In this document: positions 1-8,037 of the stretch, piece by piece
Layout of the letters: each line of letters opens with the position of its first letter
How positions within the stretch are numbered: position 1 is the stretch's first letter
Source of the DNA: Sporosarcina cascadiensis
Lineage (GTDB): Bacteria > Bacillota > Bacilli > Bacillales_A > Planococcaceae
Reading direction: 5' to 3'
Length of the DNA stretch: 64,000 nt
NCBI RefSeq assembly: GCF_009650995.1
Contig: NZ_WHVV01000006.1
Coordinates: 124,001 to 188,000 of the forward strand
Notes under the pieces: generated by a model
Told to the model about the DNA's origin: nothing
Database searches by the model: none
Seen by the model: the letters and a program-made list of their open reading frames with translations, nothing else
Position numbers and translations under genes: made by a program

Positions 1-1
1 G

Positions 2-853
2 ATATTTGTGATGGATGAGAATCGAGCGGTTGCACAGGATATCCGCCCGTTAAGTATATTAATCCTAAATTTAATGCCTGAAAAGGAAAAGACGGAACTG
101 CAGCTGCTGAGATTGCTGGGTAATACACCGCTTCAGGTAAATGTGACATTTTTGAATACCGCCTCTTATACATCGAAAAATGTCAGTCAGACACATTTAG
201 AAACATTTTACACAACTTTTGAGCACGTTAAAGACCGCCGTTTTGATGGAATGATTATTACAGGGGCACCGATAGAACTGATGCAGTTTGAAGATGTAGT
301 TTATTGGAAAGAGCTGGAGGAAATTATGGATTGGACCAAGACGAACGTGACCTCAGTCCTTCATATTTGCTGGGGAGCACAGGCTGCACTTTATCATCAT
401 TACGGAATTGATAAGTTTGAACTGCCTGAAAAGTGTTTTGGTGTATTTGCACACGAAGTCTATGATCAGACAGTAAATCTTTCACGCGGTTTCAATGATG
501 TATTTGTAGCGCCGCATTCAAGACATACAGGTGTATCCATTGAAGAAATAGAGAAACACCCAGATCTGACGCTGCTTTCTGTTTCAGAAGATGCGGGAGC
601 GTTTATCGTCATCTCCAACGATGAAAAACATATTATGGTGACAGGTCACTTGGAGTATGATGCGCATACATTAGACAGTGAATATAAAAGGGATGTTGAA
701 AAGGGAATGGAAATTGATGTTCCTGAAAATTATTATCCGAATGATGATCCAAATCAGGAGCCGATGAATACATGGCGTTCTCATACGCATTTACTGTTTT
801 CCAACTGGCTGAATTACTACGTCTATCAGGCAACTCCATTCGTATGGAATTGA
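2..853 (+). CDS. metA: Homoserine O-acetyltransferase MetA, 5' end cut by window edge
   Basis: Activates homoserine with an acyl group in cytoplasmic methionine synthesis. The reading frame is open back to base 2, so the true start lies outside the window. Counting the GTG at base 8 as residue 1, the catalytic Cys is 121 (ICWGAQ) and the His and Glu of GHLEYD are 214 and 216. A constant offset of 21 matches the known Cys142/His235/Glu237 of MetA, so about 21 residues are missing. Residue 90 (TGAPIE) then falls on family position 111, where Glu is known to favour acetyl-CoA over succinyl-CoA. I therefore infer acetyltransferase activity. The C-terminus is complete. Confidence 0.95.
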   Translation: MFVMDENRAVAQDIRPLSILILNLMPEKEKTELQLLRLLGNTPLQVNVTFLNTASYTSKNVSQTHLETFYTTFEHVKDRRFDGMIITGAPIELMQFEDVVYWKELEEIMDWTKTNVTSVLHICWGAQAALYHHYGIDKFELPEKCFGVFAHEVYDQTVNLSRGFNDVFVAPHSRHTGVSIEEIEKHPDLTLLSVSEDAGAFIVISNDEKHIMVTGHLEYDAHTLDSEYKRDVEKGMEIDVPENYYPNDDPNQEPMNTWRSHTHLLFSNWLNYYVYQATPFVWN

Positions 854-933
854 AAGAGCCGGCTGCTTCTGACATGATGAGCGTATAAGTCCATCCGTTT
901 CACACATACTCCATACAATGGAGGTGTACGTTT

Positions 934-1644
934 GTGAATATAGATGAATTTTGGGAGTTGGCTTTCTGGGAAATGACACTTCGGACAGTGCTCTCCTTTG
1001 TGGTACTCTTGATCCTGGCGCGTTTTATGGGGAAAAAGCAAGTATCGCAGTTAACGTTCTTTCATTATGTAACAGGGATTACTATAGGTTCGATTGCGGC
1101 TAACCTGGCAGGAGAGTCGGAAACGCCTTTCTTGAATGGTTTGTATGGAATGATATTATGGGCAGTTTTGACAATTGTCGCTAATTACTTATCATTCAAA
1201 TCAATCAAACTGCGTGTTTTATTGGACGATAAACCGATGATTGTGATTGAAAATGGTGAAATCATTGAAGGTTCACTCCGCAAATTAAGACTGAGTTTTA
1301 ATGATCTGAATATGTTGCTTCGTGAAAAGTCCATATTTTCCATGAAAGAAGTAAATTATGCGATATTCGAAACAAACGGAAATCTCAGTGTGATGTTGAA
1401 AACAGGGGAGGAACCGGCCACCAAGAAAGATGTGCAGGCTTCATCACCTCCGCCGAAATATATTCCTACTGAAATAATCACAAACGGCAAAGTGGAAGAA
1501 AAGAATATGCGAGAATTGAAGCTGACAGATGTATGGTTGACAAAGCAGCTGGAACAGCAGGGAATCGCAAGGCCGGAGCAAGTGCTGTATGCAGAAATTC
1601 AGACGGATGGCAGTCTGTATGTTAATACATTGAAAAGTGTTTGA
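934..1644 (+). CDS. DUF421 (YetF-like) membrane protein
   Basis: A 236-aa protein of the YetF/YdfS/YrbG-type DUF421 family. Two to three hydrophobic segments occupy residues 15-85, followed by a soluble domain with the family's IVIENGEI and LRKLRLSFNDL patterns (about 100-125). A second conserved stretch near 185 resembles the paired YetF C-terminal halves. The GTG start is chosen because GGAGGTG lies 8 nt upstream. The molecular function of the family is not established to my knowledge; some members are linked to sporulation or stress. It stands alone, 80 bp after metA, and ends at a strong bidirectional terminator. Confidence 0.85.
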   Translation: MNIDEFWELAFWEMTLRTVLSFVVLLILARFMGKKQVSQLTFFHYVTGITIGSIAANLAGESETPFLNGLYGMILWAVLTIVANYLSFKSIKLRVLLDDKPMIVIENGEIIEGSLRKLRLSFNDLNMLLREKSIFSMKEVNYAIFETNGNLSVMLKTGEEPATKKDVQASSPPPKYIPTEIITNGKVEEKNMRELKLTDVWLTKQLEQQGIARPEQVLYAEIQTDGSLYVNTLKSV

Positions 1645-1649
1645 ACTAA

Positions 1650-1692
1650 ATGTCGCCGCATGTCAGGTTACTGGCGTGCGGCGACATTTTTA
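1650..1692. terminator. Bidirectional rho-independent terminator
   Basis: An 11-bp perfect stem (ATGTCGCCGCA at 1650-1660 with its complement at 1677-1687) followed by Ts on the plus strand. It separates the convergent DUF421 and HAD genes and slightly overlaps the HAD stop codon. Confidence 0.85.
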
Positions 1693-2349
1693 CAGTATTT
1701 GCCAGGCACGCTGCTTGGCAATCGCGGCAAGTTTTGCATCAGGTCTGACGGCAACGGGATGACCCACTTGTTCCAATACAGGCAGATCTGAAATGCTGTC
1801 CCCATAGGCAAAGCTTTTTTCCCATTCCACTGTCTTCCCTTCCAAAGCGCAGTAAATCATCTCATTTTTACGCTGTCCTTGAATATGTAAGAAGGGCTGG
1901 TCCATCGCTATATGCTCCCCATTGACAGGGATTTCGGTTCCGATGATTTCATCAAAGGTTAAATGGCTCGTAACTGCAGTCAAAAATGGTGTGTAAGCAC
2001 CTGAAACCAACAGTACGTGATAACCTTCTTCCCGATGTTTAGCGAGTCTATTGACGACGTCTTCATTAAAATCACTTGACATCTCGTCCTGCATTTCTTC
2101 GAAGTAAACCCGAAGCTGGGGAATTGTCAGTGTTTCCAATGCCTTCAAATAAAGCATCATGGAACGTTCTTTCATGACCGGTTCCGGAAGCATTTTTAAT
2201 TTGTAACGAATATACAATGGCAGGATGGACCGGTAAAACTTGCCGTAATATTGCTGATAGGCCGGATGTTTTTTTAAATGTTCCATCAGGAGTTTAAACG
2301 TTTCTTTCGTATATAACGTGCCGTCAAAATCAAAAATTGCAACTTTCAT
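1690..2349 (-). CDS. HAD-superfamily (subfamily IB-like) phosphatase
   Basis: A 219-aa cytoplasmic hydrolase of the SerB-like HAD branch. Motif I is DFDGT (residues 7-11), the nucleophile aspartate being the first. Motif II is the LLVSG stretch near 115, and motif IV is YGDSISDLPVL near 181. An all-helical cap (about 15-95) lies between motifs I and II, as in subfamily IB. The substrate cannot be told from sequence; phosphoserine, a nucleotide or a phospholipid precursor are all possible. The gene is monocistronic, convergent with the DUF421 gene and downstream of the CotF-like gene's terminator. Confidence 0.8.
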   Translation of the reverse strand: MKVAIFDFDGTLYTKETFKLLMEHLKKHPAYQQYYGKFYRSILPLYIRYKLKMLPEPVMKERSMMLYLKALETLTIPQLRVYFEEMQDEMSSDFNEDVVNRLAKHREEGYHVLLVSGAYTPFLTAVTSHLTFDEIIGTEIPVNGEHIAMDQPFLHIQGQRKNEMIYCALEGKTVEWEKSFAYGDSISDLPVLEQVGHPVAVRPDAKLAAIAKQRAWQIL

Positions 2350-2409
2350 TCAGACACCCCTCAGTTCATTCATCTCCTTACAGTATACAAATATAATGAG
2401 TGGAAAAGC

Positions 2410-2444
2410 AAAAAAGCAGGCGGAGAGAAAAAATCTCCGTCTGC
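2410..2444 (-). terminator. Terminator of the CotF-like gene
   Basis: An 11-bp stem with one wobble pair (2416-2426 with 2434-2444) followed on the minus strand by a T run. It sits just past the stop codon of the spore protein gene. Confidence 0.85.
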
Positions 2445-2455
2445 AATGAGGTGAA

Positions 2456-3091
2456 TTACTGAAGGTTTTTCGGCATACTTGGCTGTCCTTGTGAAGGAGC
2501 ATATGAGTTGAGAAGCATATTCATATCCTGGCTGTTCAGTTGCGGTACTTGGTAGTAATGATGTTTGTTTTGGTAAATCGACAACTCATATGCCATTTCA
2601 ATGCAGTTTGGAATCGAATCTGCTAATACACGGCGTACAACAGGGTTACAAACTTCAAGAGAAGCAGCAGTCTTGCCTGTGGCGCCTTCTTTAACTGCAC
2701 CCAGCAAGAAACCTGATACGATTTCATCCGTTATCTCCGCTGTGGATTGGATCGGCTTGGAAGGCGCTTTTTCTTTCATCCCATAGACAAAATCACTGTT
2801 TTCCTGCATTTGATATCGCTGTGTAGGATGTGAAGGATCTTTTCCGCTTTTGAAACACTCGACTGTAATATTGTACTCGTCCAGCATAAAACGATACTGG
2901 CGGTCCAGAATATCCAAGAGTTCCGGATCTTTTACGTGCGGACGCAGCAACATGGATTGATTCAGCGCACCTACTGCTGCATTTAATACTTCGTGCACAT
3001 CAAAAAGTTCATGACCGCCATGGTTCATTGAGGGTGTTACTGGACCGTCATGCATGTGCTGGGATGTCTCGAATTGATTTGTCAAATACAT
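2456..3091 (-). CDS. CotF/YhcQ-like spore protein
   Basis: About 211 aa, of the CotF spore-coat family. It shows the typical central helical region (LNAAVGALNQSMLLR, then LDILDRQYRFMLDEYN) and a second half with VSGFLLGAVKEGA and CIEMAYEL. Size and composition are close to B. subtilis YhcQ (about 217 aa). AAGGAGG lies only 2 nt before the ATG at 3091 but 7 nt before an in-frame TTG at 3085, so the true start may be that TTG. A near-perfect sigma-G promoter lies upstream, which points to forespore expression. It is divergent from the YaaH-like gene. Confidence 0.85.
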   Translation of the reverse strand: MYLTNQFETSQHMHDGPVTPSMNHGGHELFDVHEVLNAAVGALNQSMLLRPHVKDPELLDILDRQYRFMLDEYNITVECFKSGKDPSHPTQRYQMQENSDFVYGMKEKAPSKPIQSTAEITDEIVSGFLLGAVKEGATGKTAASLEVCNPVVRRVLADSIPNCIEMAYELSIYQNKHHYYQVPQLNSQDMNMLLNSYAPSQGQPSMPKNLQ

Positions 3092-3122
3092 TTCCTCCTT
3101 CAATTATAATTCACATCAACGG

Positions 3123-3152
3123 TAGTATGAGAAGAAAAGGATAAATTATTCA
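3123..3152 (-). promoter_or_regulatory. Sigma-G (forespore) promoter of the CotF-like gene
   Basis: On the minus strand TGAATA (3152-3147) and CATACTA (3129-3123) are separated by exactly 17 nt. This matches the sigma-G consensus as I know it, and places the transcription start about 30 nt before the start codon. Confidence 0.7.
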
Positions 3153-3217
3153 TCATGCATATTTTGACTGTCCCGACAATATCTTTGGTAGAGACTAGAA
3201 GAAAGGTGTGTTTGGAT

Positions 3218-4501
3218 ATGCAAATTCATGTTGTGCAGCCGGGAGAAAGTTTATATATGATTGGCAAAATGTATGGTGTACCGTACCAACTGATCGCTCA
3301 AGTCAATGAACTCGTGAGTGAGACGCGTCTGGCAATTGGACAAGCATTAGTGATACCAATTATCGGCACTTATTATTGGGTGCAGCCGGGCGACAGTCTT
3401 TACAAAATCGCACAAACTTATGGAATTTCTTTTGAAGAGCTTGCCAAGATTAATGCCATTAATCCTGCGGGTATATTAAGAATAGGACAGCGTTTATACA
3501 TTCCTCAAGAGAAAAAGACGCCGATTGATGCGTTGCTGTATGTGGAGCCACGTAACCCGGTAAGTCAGGATATGCTTGCGGAAGTGAGGGAGCGAGTTGA
3601 ACAGCTTACATATTTAGCGATGTTCAGCTATGAAGTTCAGCGGGACGGTTCTTTGAAGGCACCTGAAACAGCAGATATTCTGTCCATTGCAAAAGACGCT
3701 GGAGCGGTTAATATGCTTGTACTGACAAACTTAGAGAACTATGGCTTCAGTGCAGAGCTCGGACACGTGTTATTTACAGATCAAACCGCACAAAATAACA
3801 TGATTAAAAATGCCATCGATACGGCGACAGCTTCGGGATATGGAGACATTCATTTTGACTTTGAGTTATTATTTCCCGAAGACCGTGCATTATATAATCA
3901 AATGCTGCGTAATGCACGTGAACAAATCCATAAGGCGGGACTAACACTATCGTCTGCGCTTGCCCCTAAAGCGGGCGAGGTGATGACAGGAATCTACGGA
4001 GCGCATGATTATAAAGCACATGGGGAAATTTGCGACTTTGTAGTCTTGATGACATATGAGTGGGGATATACATACAGTGCCCCGCAGGCCGTCAGTCCAA
4101 TTGGTCCAGTCACAAAGGTGGTGGAATATGCTGTCAGTCAAATTCCAAGAGACAAAATCTTTCTTGGTCAAAATTTATACGGCTACGATTGGACGGCACC
4201 ATTCGGCCAGGCGGACAGTAAGCCAGCCACCGCGCTCAGTCCTAAAGCTGCGACGAATCTTGCAATCGATCAAAATGTGTCGATCGAATACGACGCTTTA
4301 TCTCAAGCACCTCATTATACGTATTATGATGAGCAAAGCATCGAGCATGAAGTGTGGTTTGAAGATGCAAGAAGCATTAATGCGAAGTTTACGCTGCTTA
4401 AGGATTTTAAGCTTCGCGGTATTATGTACTGGAAACTCGGCTTATCGTTTCCACAAAACTGGCTGTTGCTGGAGGACCGGTTTACTATCCGGAAACGATA
4501 A
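3218..4501 (+). CDS. YaaH-like spore protein: two LysM domains plus GH18 domain
   Basis: A 427-aa protein, the same size as B. subtilis YaaH/SleL-type spore cortex-associated enzymes. Two LysM peptidoglycan-binding repeats occupy residues 1-47 and 50-96 (VVQPGESLYMIGKMYGV; YYWVQPGDSLYKIAQTYGI). A glycoside hydrolase family 18 barrel follows from about 105. The catalytic region reads IHFDFELL (about 210-217), the DxxDxE-type strand, so the acid/base Glu is present. There is no signal peptide, as usual for spore-located members. ATG 3218 is preferred over a codon 63 bp upstream because AAAGGTG precedes it and the LysM fold starts there. Role inferred: processing of cortex fragments during germination. 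Confidence 0.9.
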   Translation: MQIHVVQPGESLYMIGKMYGVPYQLIAQVNELVSETRLAIGQALVIPIIGTYYWVQPGDSLYKIAQTYGISFEELAKINAINPAGILRIGQRLYIPQEKKTPIDALLYVEPRNPVSQDMLAEVRERVEQLTYLAMFSYEVQRDGSLKAPETADILSIAKDAGAVNMLVLTNLENYGFSAELGHVLFTDQTAQNNMIKNAIDTATASGYGDIHFDFELLFPEDRALYNQMLRNAREQIHKAGLTLSSALAPKAGEVMTGIYGAHDYKAHGEICDFVVLMTYEWGYTYSAPQAVSPIGPVTKVVEYAVSQIPRDKIFLGQNLYGYDWTAPFGQADSKPATALSPKAATNLAIDQNVSIEYDALSQAPHYTYYDEQSIEHEVWFEDARSINAKFTLLKDFKLRGIMYWKLGLSFPQNWLLLEDRFTIRKR

Positions 4502-4505
4502 AAAT

Positions 4506-4535
4506 AGAGCCTTCCTCAGAGGGAAGGCTCTTTAG
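4506..4535. terminator. Bidirectional terminator
   Basis: A 10-bp perfect stem (4506-4515 with 4522-4531) with Ts on both sides, between the convergent YaaH-like gene and the 47-aa gene. Confidence 0.85.
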
Positions 4536-4542
4536 CGTCATT

Positions 4543-4686
4543 TTATTCATTAGTCAGTGCTTTTACAGCGTTTTGGAAAAATTCCATGTCTGGATTTACG
4601 AGTAAGGCGGGTAAGAAAGCAAAAGTCATGATGAGCAGCAGATTAGCTCCTATAATTGAGCGGATTGGGTTGTTTTTCTTTGTCAT
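4543..4686 (-). CDS. 47-aa single-span membrane protein
   Basis: A short ORF starting MTKKNNPIRSIIGANL and ending KALTNE. It has a basic N-terminus, one hydrophobic segment (about residues 11-30) and an acidic tail. The start ATG at 4686 is preceded by GAGG at a suitable distance, and the stop abuts a bidirectional terminator. These features, not homology, make it likely to be real. I do not recognise the family. Confidence 0.55.
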   Translation of the reverse strand: MTKKNNPIRSIIGANLLLIMTFAFLPALLVNPDMEFFQNAVKALTNE

Positions 4687-4877
4687 ATTGCTTCGCCTCT
4701 TTCTTTTCGTATTGTTTCTCCCGCTCAGGCAAAAGCCACTGTTCTGCTAGCTCCGCGCAGATTGTTTGAATAGATTAATAATACTATATATTCTGTTTAT
4801 TGTAAATGGGAAATTTCTAATTAATACATAAAACTGACACAAAAATTGGAGCAAACGGAATAAAAAATAAAAAAATC

Positions 4878-4906
4878 TTGTAACTTACTATGGTTTCAGT
4901 GATAAT
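4878..4906 (+). promoter_or_regulatory. Sigma-A promoter of gdhA
   Basis: TTGTAA (4878-4883), a 17-nt spacer and GATAAT (4901-4906). It implies a 5' untranslated region of about 170 nt before gdhA. Confidence 0.6.
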
Positions 4907-4952
4907 ATTGGAATACACAGAAATATTTCGAACAATTAAAATTCAATTTATT

Positions 4953-5018
4953 CAGTAGAATTCATCCTCTATGAGAAGTATTTTGTGTAGATTCAAGCGT
5001 GCAGGATAACTTCTACTG
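4953..5018 (+). promoter_or_regulatory. Structured 5' leader of gdhA
   Basis: An 8-bp stem (CAGTAGAA 4953-4960 with TTCTACTG 5011-5018), a symmetric 3-nt internal loop and a 5-bp stem (4964-4968 with 5003-5007) lie inside the untranslated leader. I do not recognise it as a known riboswitch. It could be a regulatory RNA structure or a DNA operator. Confidence 0.45.
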
Positions 5019-5082
5019 AGTAAAGTGAGCGACTGGTCGGTCGTCAGCTTTTAACTACCAACAAGGAAAGGGATGGTCGCAT

Positions 5083-6465
5083 ATGACAAAGATTGATGAA
5101 GTTCAATTCAACAACCGCAAACGGGCAAATGATTACGTACACGAAGTATATGAGCTGGTAAAGAAACGGAATCCGGACGAAAAAGAATTCTTGCAAGCTA
5201 CCAGAGAAATCTTTGATTCCTTACGACCTGTCTTTGCAAAGCATCCCGAGTTTATGTCGAATGGAATTCTTGAGCGCATTACAGAACCGGAACGTATCAT
5301 TTCATTCCGAGTGGCTTGGGAAGATGATCAGGGGAAAGTTCATGTTAACCGAGGGTTCCGTGTTCAGTTCAACAGTGATTTAGGTCCTTATAAAGGCGGC
5401 CTTCGTTTCCACCCTTCTGTAAATAACAGTATCATGAAGTTTTTGGCTTTCGAGCAAATCTTCAAAAATGCATTGACAGGCCAGCCGATTGGTGCGGGTA
5501 AAGGGGGTTCTGACTTTGATCCGAAAGGAAAGTCAGACCGCGAGATCATGCGCTTCACACAGAGCTTCATGACAGAGCTCAGCCGCCATATCGGACCGGA
5601 CATTGATGTTCCGGCAGGTGATATCGGAGTCGGCAAACGTGAAATCGGCTATCTATTCGGCCAATATAACCGAATTAAAGGCGGTTACGAGGCAGGCATT
5701 CTGACAGGGAAAAATCCTGATCACGGCGGCAGCTTGGGACGTAAAGAAGCGACGGGTTACGGAACTGTCTATTTTGTAGATGAAATGCTGAAAGAGAACG
5801 ATCTTTCATTGGAAGGCCAGACAATGATCGTTTCAGGTTCAGGAAACGTGTCTACTTATGCAATGGAAAAAGCGATGCAGCTTGGAGCCAAGGTTGTCGC
5901 GTGCAGTGACTCAGACGGCTATATTTACGATAAAGACGGCATCGATTTAGAACTTGTGAAAGAGCTGAAGGAATACGGCAATAAACGAATCTGGGAATAC
6001 ACAAAAGAACGTCCGGAAGCTGAATACCATGCAGATTGCAGTGCGATCTGGTCTGTTGCCTGCGATATCGCGCTGCCATGTGCCACGCAGAATGAAATCG
6101 ATGAGATTGCAGCGCATATGCTGATTGCAAATGGCGTAAAAGCAGTTGGAGAAGGTGCGAACATGCCTTGTACGATTGAAGCGATCGAGATCTTCCAGGA
6201 TCATAATATTCTATTTGCTCCGGCTAAAGCAGCCAATGCAGGCGGCGTAGCGGTATCTGCGATGGAAATGTCGCAAAACAGCCAGCGGCTTTCCTGGTCA
6301 GCAGAGCAAGTGGATGAGCATTTGAAAGTTGTTATGAAAAATATTTACACCGATTGTAAAAATGCGGCTGATGACTATGGCAAACCGGGAAATCTGGTCA
6401 TGGGCGCGAATGTTGCAGGCTTCTTGAGAGTGGCGGATGCAATGGTCGCACACGGAATTAGATAA
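5083..6465 (+). CDS. gdhA: NADP-type glutamate dehydrogenase
   Basis: A 460-aa hexameric-class glutamate dehydrogenase catalysing 2-oxoglutarate + NH4+ + NADPH to glutamate. The substrate domain has GGLRFHPSVN (about 107-116) and the catalytic-lysine loop GAGKGGSDFDPKGKSD (about 142-157); the aspartate of the family appears in VPAGDIGVG. The Rossmann domain starts near 245 with VSGSGNVSTYA. Length and motifs match the E. coli GdhA type rather than the NAD-type RocG/GudB of Bacillus (about 424 aa), so I infer an assimilatory role. ATG 5083 follows an AAGGAAAGGG ribosome site. It is monocistronic, with its own promoter, long leader and terminator. Confidence 0.93.
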   Translation: MTKIDEVQFNNRKRANDYVHEVYELVKKRNPDEKEFLQATREIFDSLRPVFAKHPEFMSNGILERITEPERIISFRVAWEDDQGKVHVNRGFRVQFNSDLGPYKGGLRFHPSVNNSIMKFLAFEQIFKNALTGQPIGAGKGGSDFDPKGKSDREIMRFTQSFMTELSRHIGPDIDVPAGDIGVGKREIGYLFGQYNRIKGGYEAGILTGKNPDHGGSLGRKEATGYGTVYFVDEMLKENDLSLEGQTMIVSGSGNVSTYAMEKAMQLGAKVVACSDSDGYIYDKDGIDLELVKELKEYGNKRIWEYTKERPEAEYHADCSAIWSVACDIALPCATQNEIDEIAAHMLIANGVKAVGEGANMPCTIEAIEIFQDHNILFAPAKAANAGGVAVSAMEMSQNSQRLSWSAEQVDEHLKVVMKNIYTDCKNAADDYGKPGNLVMGANVAGFLRVADAMVAHGIR

Positions 6466-6475
6466 TCGATAAGAA

Positions 6476-6511
6476 ACAGACACATTATGTAATCAATGTG
6501 TCTGTTTTTTT
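6476..6511 (+). terminator. gdhA terminator
   Basis: An 11-bp stem (6476-6486 with 6494-6504) followed by a run of Ts, 10 nt after the gdhA stop. Confidence 0.9.
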
Positions 6512-6524
6512 GTTTTAAAACAAT

Positions 6525-7295
6525 GGTCTTCGCCAAAACGTGTGCTTGACAGTTTATTTTATGAGAAGTTTGGGATTTGGCTGGGGTGGTGCAGGTGCAG
6601 TATAGGGTATAGAGGAGGTGGAAGGAGTCCGTTTCCCTGCGTTCCAGGCGGACGCATTCTGGAGGGCCCGCGGTGAGCCAACTTGGTCGCTGCGCTCCCG
6701 CAAGTTGTCTCACCTGTCGGGCTGATCCTCTCAGAGTCGCCGCCTTCCACTTCGGTACACTGGCTGGTGTTTCAGAACTTTTTATGTGGGCAGGCAGTAT
6801 GAGCATTATATCTGAGATTATTATGATAGGTGTGGTATTACATGCACTACTATCATTCTGCATGGGCTAAGATTCTTGTGATCGATGCGTTTGCAAATCG
6901 AGTAACGGGACCAAGTCAACTAATCCACACTCTGCGAAAAAGAAGTATGTCATTCATTCTCACACTAGCGTAAGGCAATTCCCCAGTGCCGAAGCGGGTT
7001 CAAACTACAAACGCATTCTGGTTTCAAACTTCCCGTCAGATCGAGCAACGAGAACAACAGCTAACTAAATATACACCCTGCCAAAAAGCAACATGACATA
7101 TTTCCTGCAACACCAGCGTAAGGCAATCCCCCAGCGCCGCAGCGGGTTTAAACTACAAACACACATCTCATTCAAAATTCCAGCAAAGTCGAGCAACGAA
7201 ACATGCACATTATAAATCCACACATTGCCCAACTGCAGAAGGAATTTCGCAATTCGTACGTGACACATTGTCACGAACAGATATGGCGCAGACTC
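6525..7295 (+). mobile_element. Non-coding transposable element, copy A (771 bp)
   Basis: Flanked by the 8-bp direct repeat AAAACAAT (6517-6524 and 7296-7303). Its imperfect terminal inverted repeats begin GGTCTTCGCCAAAAC on the left and end GGCGCAGACTC on the right. The same body occurs at 15908-16590, 35641-36394 and 43678-44547. It carries the GC-rich core module (6631-6763) and two tandem diverged copies of a roughly 150-bp unit, visible as GTAAGGCAAT(T/C)CCCCAG at about 6970 and 7119. No ORF looks like a transposase, so this is a MITE-like passenger that needs a transposase in trans. Confidence 0.8.
6631..6763 (+). repeat. GC-rich core module with long hairpin (copy A)
   Basis: The hairpin is GGTGAG-c-CAACTTG (6672-6685) pairing with CAAGTTG-t-CTCACC (6701-6714). 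Copy B has GGTAAG and CTTACC at the same places, a compensatory change. A related stand-alone copy lies at 59341-59455. The ORFs that cross this module are not credible proteins. Confidence 0.7.
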
Positions 7296-7410
7296 AAAAC
7301 AATTTTTAAAAAAGTATTAGTCAATGAGCGGCGGCGATAAAGCGTCGCTGGTTTTTTGGAACTAAACGCCATTCTATTCCGTCTTACTGAACAAGAAGAG
7401 AGGCGAGTGA

Positions 7411-7977
7411 ATGAAAAAACTGACAGCTGCAGGCATTGTCATAGTGATTTTGGCATTGATGTTTTGGTTCATTCCAAAAGAAAAGATGGAATCTGCGCAA
7501 CATCACACAGCAGACGGTTCCCATGAATATGCCATTGTGTTAGGGGCGAAAGTAAACGGAGAAACGCCTTCTTTATCGCTTCGGTACCGGCTGGAGTCGG
7601 CAGCTGATTATGCCACACGTTTCCCGCATGTAAAACTAGTACTGTCGGGCGGCCAGGGTAAAGACGAAGCGATCAGTGAAGCACAAGCGATGTATCGTTA
7701 TTTGCTCAATCAAGGTATAGCTAAAGAGCGGCTCATCATAGAAGACCGGTCAACTTCTACATATGAAAACCTGCAATTTACTAAAGAACTGCTTCCTGAA
7801 TTGGCCGGTGTGACGATAATCAGCAGTGATTTTCATTTGGCCAGAGCACGATTTTTGGCAAAGCAACTGGGCTGGCAATCAGATGTGGTGGCAGCAAAGA
7901 CTCCAGAGGTTGTAAAAACAAAAGTATTGATTCGGGAGCGGCTGGCTTTATTGAAGACGTGGATCTTCAGAAAATAA
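7411..7977 (+). CDS. YdcF/SanA-family (DUF218) membrane-anchored protein
   Basis: A 188-aa protein with one N-terminal hydrophobic anchor (residues 4-20) and an extracytoplasmic DUF218 domain. Family marks are YAIVLGAKVNG (about 41-51), the LSGGQGKDEAISEA motif near 80 and ISSDFHLARA near 142. Homologues (YdcF, SanA, ElyC) are linked to envelope integrity, and the biochemical reaction is not firmly known. An AAGAAGAGAGGCGAG ribosome site precedes ATG 7411. It stands between element A and a bidirectional terminator shared with hisJ. Confidence 0.85.
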   Translation: MKKLTAAGIVIVILALMFWFIPKEKMESAQHHTADGSHEYAIVLGAKVNGETPSLSLRYRLESAADYATRFPHVKLVLSGGQGKDEAISEAQAMYRYLLNQGIAKERLIIEDRSTSTYENLQFTKELLPELAGVTIISSDFHLARARFLAKQLGWQSDVVAAKTPEVVKTKVLIRERLALLKTWIFRK

Positions 7978-7997
7978 ACTTAAACTGATACATACTG

Positions 7998-8037
7998 AAA
8001 AAAAGTGACGGAATCAATTGATTTCGTCACTTTTTTC
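7998..8037. terminator. Bidirectional terminator between the YdcF-like gene and hisJ
   Basis: A long stem (AAAAAAGTGACG near 7999-8010 with CGTCACTTTTTT near 8025-8036) enclosing a further GAATC-type helix, T-rich on both strands. Confidence 0.9.

Noticed and set aside
6559..6870. ORFs on both strands across element A (for example 6673-6870 and 6559-6750)
   Set aside because: They lie in the GC-rich repeat module, recur in other copies in different frames and orientations, and have no ribosome site or domain. The repeat explains their openness.
7327..7356. Hairpin AGCGGCG/CGTCGCT with a T run before the YdcF-like gene
   Set aside because: It looks like a terminator, but no upstream gene reads into it except through element A. 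The stem is short with a G-T pair, so I did not list it as a feature.
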